Origin: Spirochaetota bacterium
GTDB taxonomy: Bacteria > Spirochaetota > Spirochaetia > Treponematales > Treponemataceae
Assembly: GCA_029571425.1 (NCBI GenBank)
Contig: JAKPSR010000182.1
Span: 1-7,347, forward strand
Length of the DNA stretch: 7,347 nt
Direction: 5' to 3'
Shown: positions 5,291 to 7,347 of the stretch, piece after piece
Layout of the letters: every line of letters starts with the position of its first letter
Numbering within the stretch: the first letter of the stretch is position 1
Made by a program: the position numbers and the translations under genes
Notes under the pieces: generated by a model
The model's input: only the letters and a program-made list of their open reading frames with translations
Told to the model about the DNA's origin: nothing
Databases searched by the model: none

Positions 5291-6289
5291 CTCGCGAACG
5301 ACGAGCTCGGGGACGATCACCAGGCTCTCGCCGGGGCCGTTGACTTGAGACTCAAGGGCGAGCACGAGGGCTCCGGCGCCGGCGATTATCAGCCGCTGGC
5401 GAATGGTGGTCAGGGCGGGTGAGAGGAATGAGGAGATCGGCAAGTCGTCATACCCCATCACGGCGAGGTCGTCGGGGACCGACACGCCCTTCTCGCGCGC
5501 GGCCTTGATAAAGCCGATGGCGGTCATATCCCCTGAGGCGCAGAAAACGGCGTCTGGGAGCCGACCTCGGGCTTGAAAGTACTCGAAGCCGCGAAGCCCG
5601 CTCGCCGAGTCGTAGTCCGGCGTCTCGAAGACGAGGGACTCGTCGAAGGGGATGCCGCAACGCTGAAGGGCGGTCAGGTAGCCGATAAGCCGCTCGGCGG
5701 GAACGGACCCGGGCTCCGCGCCGCCGGTCGGACCGTTCATCAGCGCGATCGAGCGGCGACCCGAGCGCGCGAGGTAGCTCACCCCGATCGACATGCCCTT
5801 TTGGTTGTCGAGGGTCACCGACTGCGCGCCGGGAATGGATGACTGGAGAAGGACGAGGGGCTTTCGGGCCGCGCGCCACGATTGGACAACATCCTCGCTC
5901 GGCTTGATGTTCATCGCGATCGCGACGTCGACGCCGGGGTTCCCGAGGAGGGCGCGCAGGGTATCCTCGCGGTACGCGGGCGAGAAGCGCGTCGGGAAGG
6001 CGTTGATCGTAACGTTGAGGCCGAGGGCCGACATCGCGCGATCGATCCCCCGAAACGCCTCTATGCCGGAGGCGGAGGTGAACGTAGGAGTGACGACGGC
6101 TATCGAGGCGGTGTGGGCGCAGGTTCGCCAGCGATCGAAGGTATCGAGATACCCCGAGTCGCGGATCGTCTGCATCACGAAACGGACGACCTCGGGCTCG
6201 AGGGACGAGGGGGTCGTCAGAACCTCGAGGATGGTCTCGCACGAGAGGGACGCGCGCGAGGCGACGTCCCTGATCGACACGGCCGGCAT
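5282..6289 (-). CDS. LacI-family transcriptional regulator with atypical DNA-binding head
   Basis: A 335-residue protein when started at the ATG at 6289, which places Val-Ser-Ile-Arg-Asp-Val-Ala at residues 4-10 as in LacI-family proteins; a longer in-frame start at 6373 would add 28 low-complexity Arg/Ser residues overlapping the ACT gene and is unlikely. The N-terminal helix-turn-helix (residues 5-25) is followed by a periplasmic-binding-protein-like effector domain (about 62-335), recognised by Ser-Ile-Ala-Val-Val (62-66), Pro-Asp-Ala-Val-Phe-Cys-Ala-Ser-Gly-Asp (245-254) and Val-Met-Gly-Tyr-Asp-Asp (277-282), then Leu-Thr-Thr-Ile-Arg-Gln (293-298). The recognition helix reads Cys-Glu-Thr-Ile-Leu-Glu-Val-Leu instead of the usual xx-Thr-Val-Ser-Arg-Val-Leu, and the hinge lacks the usual Ala and Leu. 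It lies 16 nt after the ACT gene, likely in the same operon. Effector and targets are unknown; a purine, sugar or carboxylate ligand would all fit the family. Confidence 0.85.
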   Translation of the reverse strand: MPAVSIRDVASRASLSCETILEVLTTPSSLEPEVVRFVMQTIRDSGYLDTFDRWRTCAHTASIAVVTPTFTSASGIEAFRGIDRAMSALGLNVTINAFPTRFSPAYREDTLRALLGNPGVDVAIAMNIKPSEDVVQSWRAARKPLVLLQSSIPGAQSVTLDNQKGMSIGVSYLARSGRRSIALMNGPTGGAEPGSVPAERLIGYLTALQRCGIPFDESLVFETPDYDSASGLRGFEYFQARGRLPDAVFCASGDMTAIGFIKAAREKGVSVPDDLAVMGYDDLPISSFLSPALTTIRQRLIIAGAGALVLALESQVNGPGESLVIVPELVVRETA

Positions 6290-6305
6290 CGTGCGCCCCG
6301 ACCGG

Positions 6306-6722
6306 CTAGAGGGAGGCCTTCCCGCCGAGCCCGTTCGACTCGACCACCCGAAGGCCCTTCTCGAGGTCCTCAACCTTGAAGATGACCACCGCGGTCTCCC
6401 CTACCTTCTCGAGGGCGGCGTACAGGTACTCGATGTTGATGCCGTCCCGCTCGAAGATCGCGAGGATGTCCGCGAGGCTCCCGACCTTGTCGGAGATCGT
6501 CACCGCGAGGACGTCGGTCGTCTTCGTCGTGAACTTCGCGTTCGTCAGGATCGACAGGGCGCGGTCCGGGTCGTCGACGATGACCCGGAGTATGCCGAAG
6601 TCGGCGGTATCCGCGATCATGATCGCGCGAAGGTTAACCCCGCCCTGCTTCAGGACCCGGGTCACCTCGGCGAGGCGCCCAGCGGCGTTCTCGAGGAATA
6701 TGGATATCTGCCTGATCTTCAT
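6306..6722 (-). CDS. Tandem ACT-domain protein
   Basis: A 138-residue protein built almost entirely of two ACT domains, roughly residues 4-66 and 71-135. Each has the beta-alpha turn with Gly and a following Gly-Val/Ile-Asn: Asn-Ala-Ala-Gly-Arg-Leu-Ala-Glu-Val then Gly-Gly-Val-Asn (28-30 region), and Asp-Lys-Val-Gly-Ser-Leu-Ala-Asp-Ile then Asp-Gly-Ile-Asn (93-96 region). ACT domains usually bind amino acids at the dimer interface and regulate enzymes. No catalytic domain is present. Small double-ACT proteins are commonly encoded right beside phenylacetate-CoA ligase, as here (27-nt gap), so a regulatory role in aromatic amino-acid or arylacetate metabolism is likely but inferred. The start at 6722 is well supported by AAGGAGG 5 nt upstream. 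The LacI-family gene follows after 16 nt. Confidence 0.92.
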   Translation of the reverse strand: MKIRQISIFLENAAGRLAEVTRVLKQGGVNLRAIMIADTADFGILRVIVDDPDRALSILTNAKFTTKTTDVLAVTISDKVGSLADILAIFERDGINIEYLYAALEKVGETAVVIFKVEDLEKGLRVVESNGLGGKASL

Positions 6723-6727
6723 CGTTG

Positions 6728-6734
6728 CCTCCTT
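6728..6734 (-). promoter_or_regulatory. Shine-Dalgarno of the ACT gene
   Basis: AAGGAGG on the minus strand, 5 nt before the ATG, close to the full anti-Shine-Dalgarno complement. It suggests strong independent initiation inside the operon. Confidence 0.8.
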
Positions 6735-6749
6735 CCGTTCGGTGCCGGC

Positions 6750-7346
6750 CTAGATCTGCCGCTTGTCGATGACGCGTTTGGCTTTCCCGGTCGAGCGCTC
6801 GATACTCTTCGGCTCCACGAGCTTAACCCTGAGGTTAATCCCGAGCTTACTCTTCATCGTCGACTCGATCCGCGACCGCAGCGCTTCCATGTCCTTCGTC
6901 TCGTCGGAGAACTCGGCCGGGTTAACCTCGACGTGGAGCTCCGCCTCGTCGAGATGCGTCTGCGCGCTCCGGTCGACGATGATCAGGTAATTCGGGTCGA
7001 CGCCCTGTATCTCGATCAGCGCGTGCTCGATCTGGCTCGGGAAGACGTTGACCCCGCGGATGATCAGGAGGTCGTCGGTCCGGCCAAAGAGGCGGTGTAT
7101 GCGCCTGGTCGTGCGGCCGCAGCTGCACGGCTCCTTGATGATGAAGGTGATGTCGCGGGTCCGGTATCTGATGAGGGGCGTGCCTTCCTTGGTGATCGTC
7201 GTGATGACGAGCTCGCCCTTCTCCCCGTCGGGGAGAACTTTTCCCGTCGCGGGGTCGATGATCTCGGGATACCACAGGTCCTCGTTGACGTGCATGCCGT
7301 ATTGGGCGTCGCACTCGAAGGAGACGCCGGGCCCGGTGATCTCGGT
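6750..7346 (-). CDS. paaK: Phenylacetate-CoA ligase, C-terminal part (cut by window edge)
   Basis: The final 198 residues of an adenylate-forming ligase whose N-terminal half lies beyond the right edge. The fragment begins Thr-Glu-Ile-Thr-Gly-Pro-Gly-Val, the family's adenylation motif region, followed by Tyr-Gly-Met-His-Val-Asn-Glu-Asp and Tyr-Pro-Glu-Ile-Ile-Asp-Pro. Then come Thr-Arg-Asp (63-65), Cys-Ser-Cys-Gly-Arg-Thr (74-79), the hinge motif Gly-Arg-Thr-Asp-Asp-Leu-Leu-Ile-Ile-Arg-Gly-Val-Asn-Val-Phe-Pro (88-103) and the catalytic Lys region Ser-Thr-Gly-Lys-Ala-Lys-Arg (185-191). These are characteristic of PaaK. It converts phenylacetate or a similar arylacetate plus ATP and CoA to the CoA thioester. 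In anaerobes, paralogues often sit with indolepyruvate oxidoreductase or ACT genes and may use indole- or phenyl-acetate from amino-acid fermentation, so the precise substrate is open. The internal ATG at 7295 is not a start. Confidence 0.93.
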   Translation of the reverse strand, partial: TEITGPGVSFECDAQYGMHVNEDLWYPEIIDPATGKVLPDGEKGELVITTITKEGTPLIRYRTRDITFIIKEPCSCGRTTRRIHRLFGRTDDLLIIRGVNVFPSQIEHALIEIQGVDPNYLIIVDRSAQTHLDEAELHVEVNPAEFSDETKDMEALRSRIESTMKSKLGINLRVKLVEPKSIERSTGKAKRVIDKRQI

Positions 7347-7347
7347 G

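Noticed and set aside
6290..6373. Longer start for the LacI-family protein at 6373
   Set aside because: The extra 28 residues are Arg/Ser/Gly-rich, overlap the ACT gene and precede the normal LacI N terminus. The ATG at 6289 starts just before the helix-turn-helix.

Overview
The window is GC-rich bacterial DNA with eight CDSs that I read as real in full or nearly so, plus one cut by each edge. It reads as ordinary chromosome; I see no tRNA, rRNA, CRISPR array, insertion sequence or phage gene. A class I (archaeal-type) lysyl-tRNA synthetase, an outer-membrane-barrel-like protein ending in Tyr-Tyr-Phe and a PnrD/PnrE-like permease pair together suggest a GC-rich spirochaete (Spirochaetota). 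Alphaproteobacteria also carry class I LysRS, so this is an inference.

Left part, plus strand: the end of one permease (2-220) overlaps a second permease (213-1040) of a nucleoside/simple-sugar ABC importer. An AT-rich gap (1041-1125) follows, containing a good sigma70-type promoter overlaid with repeats. It drives a tight three-gene unit: a six-helix membrane protein (1126-1725), a small winged-helix regulator (1715-2053) and a secreted beta-barrel-like protein (2043-2585). Both junctions in this unit overlap by 11 nt, which suggests translational coupling. The repeats at the promoter make autoregulation plausible but unproven.

Right part, minus strand: read from the right edge, the C-terminal part of a phenylacetate-CoA ligase (6750-7346), a tandem ACT-domain protein (6306-6722) and a LacI-family regulator (5282-6289) form a probable operon. 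Two GC-rich hairpins lie at and just after the lacI stop codon. Next come a class I LysRS (3629-5215), whose predicted promoter sits so close to the ATG that the mRNA may be leaderless, and a cytoplasmic GH43 glycosidase (2587-3549) with its own candidate promoter. The GH43 gene converges on the barrel gene with 1 bp between stop codons.

Most gene families here are familiar. The points most worth a second look are the repeat-rich promoter with its membrane/regulator/barrel operon, the LacI-family protein with an acidic recognition helix and an abnormal hinge, the tandem hairpins with a stop codon in one loop, and the possibly leaderless lysS.
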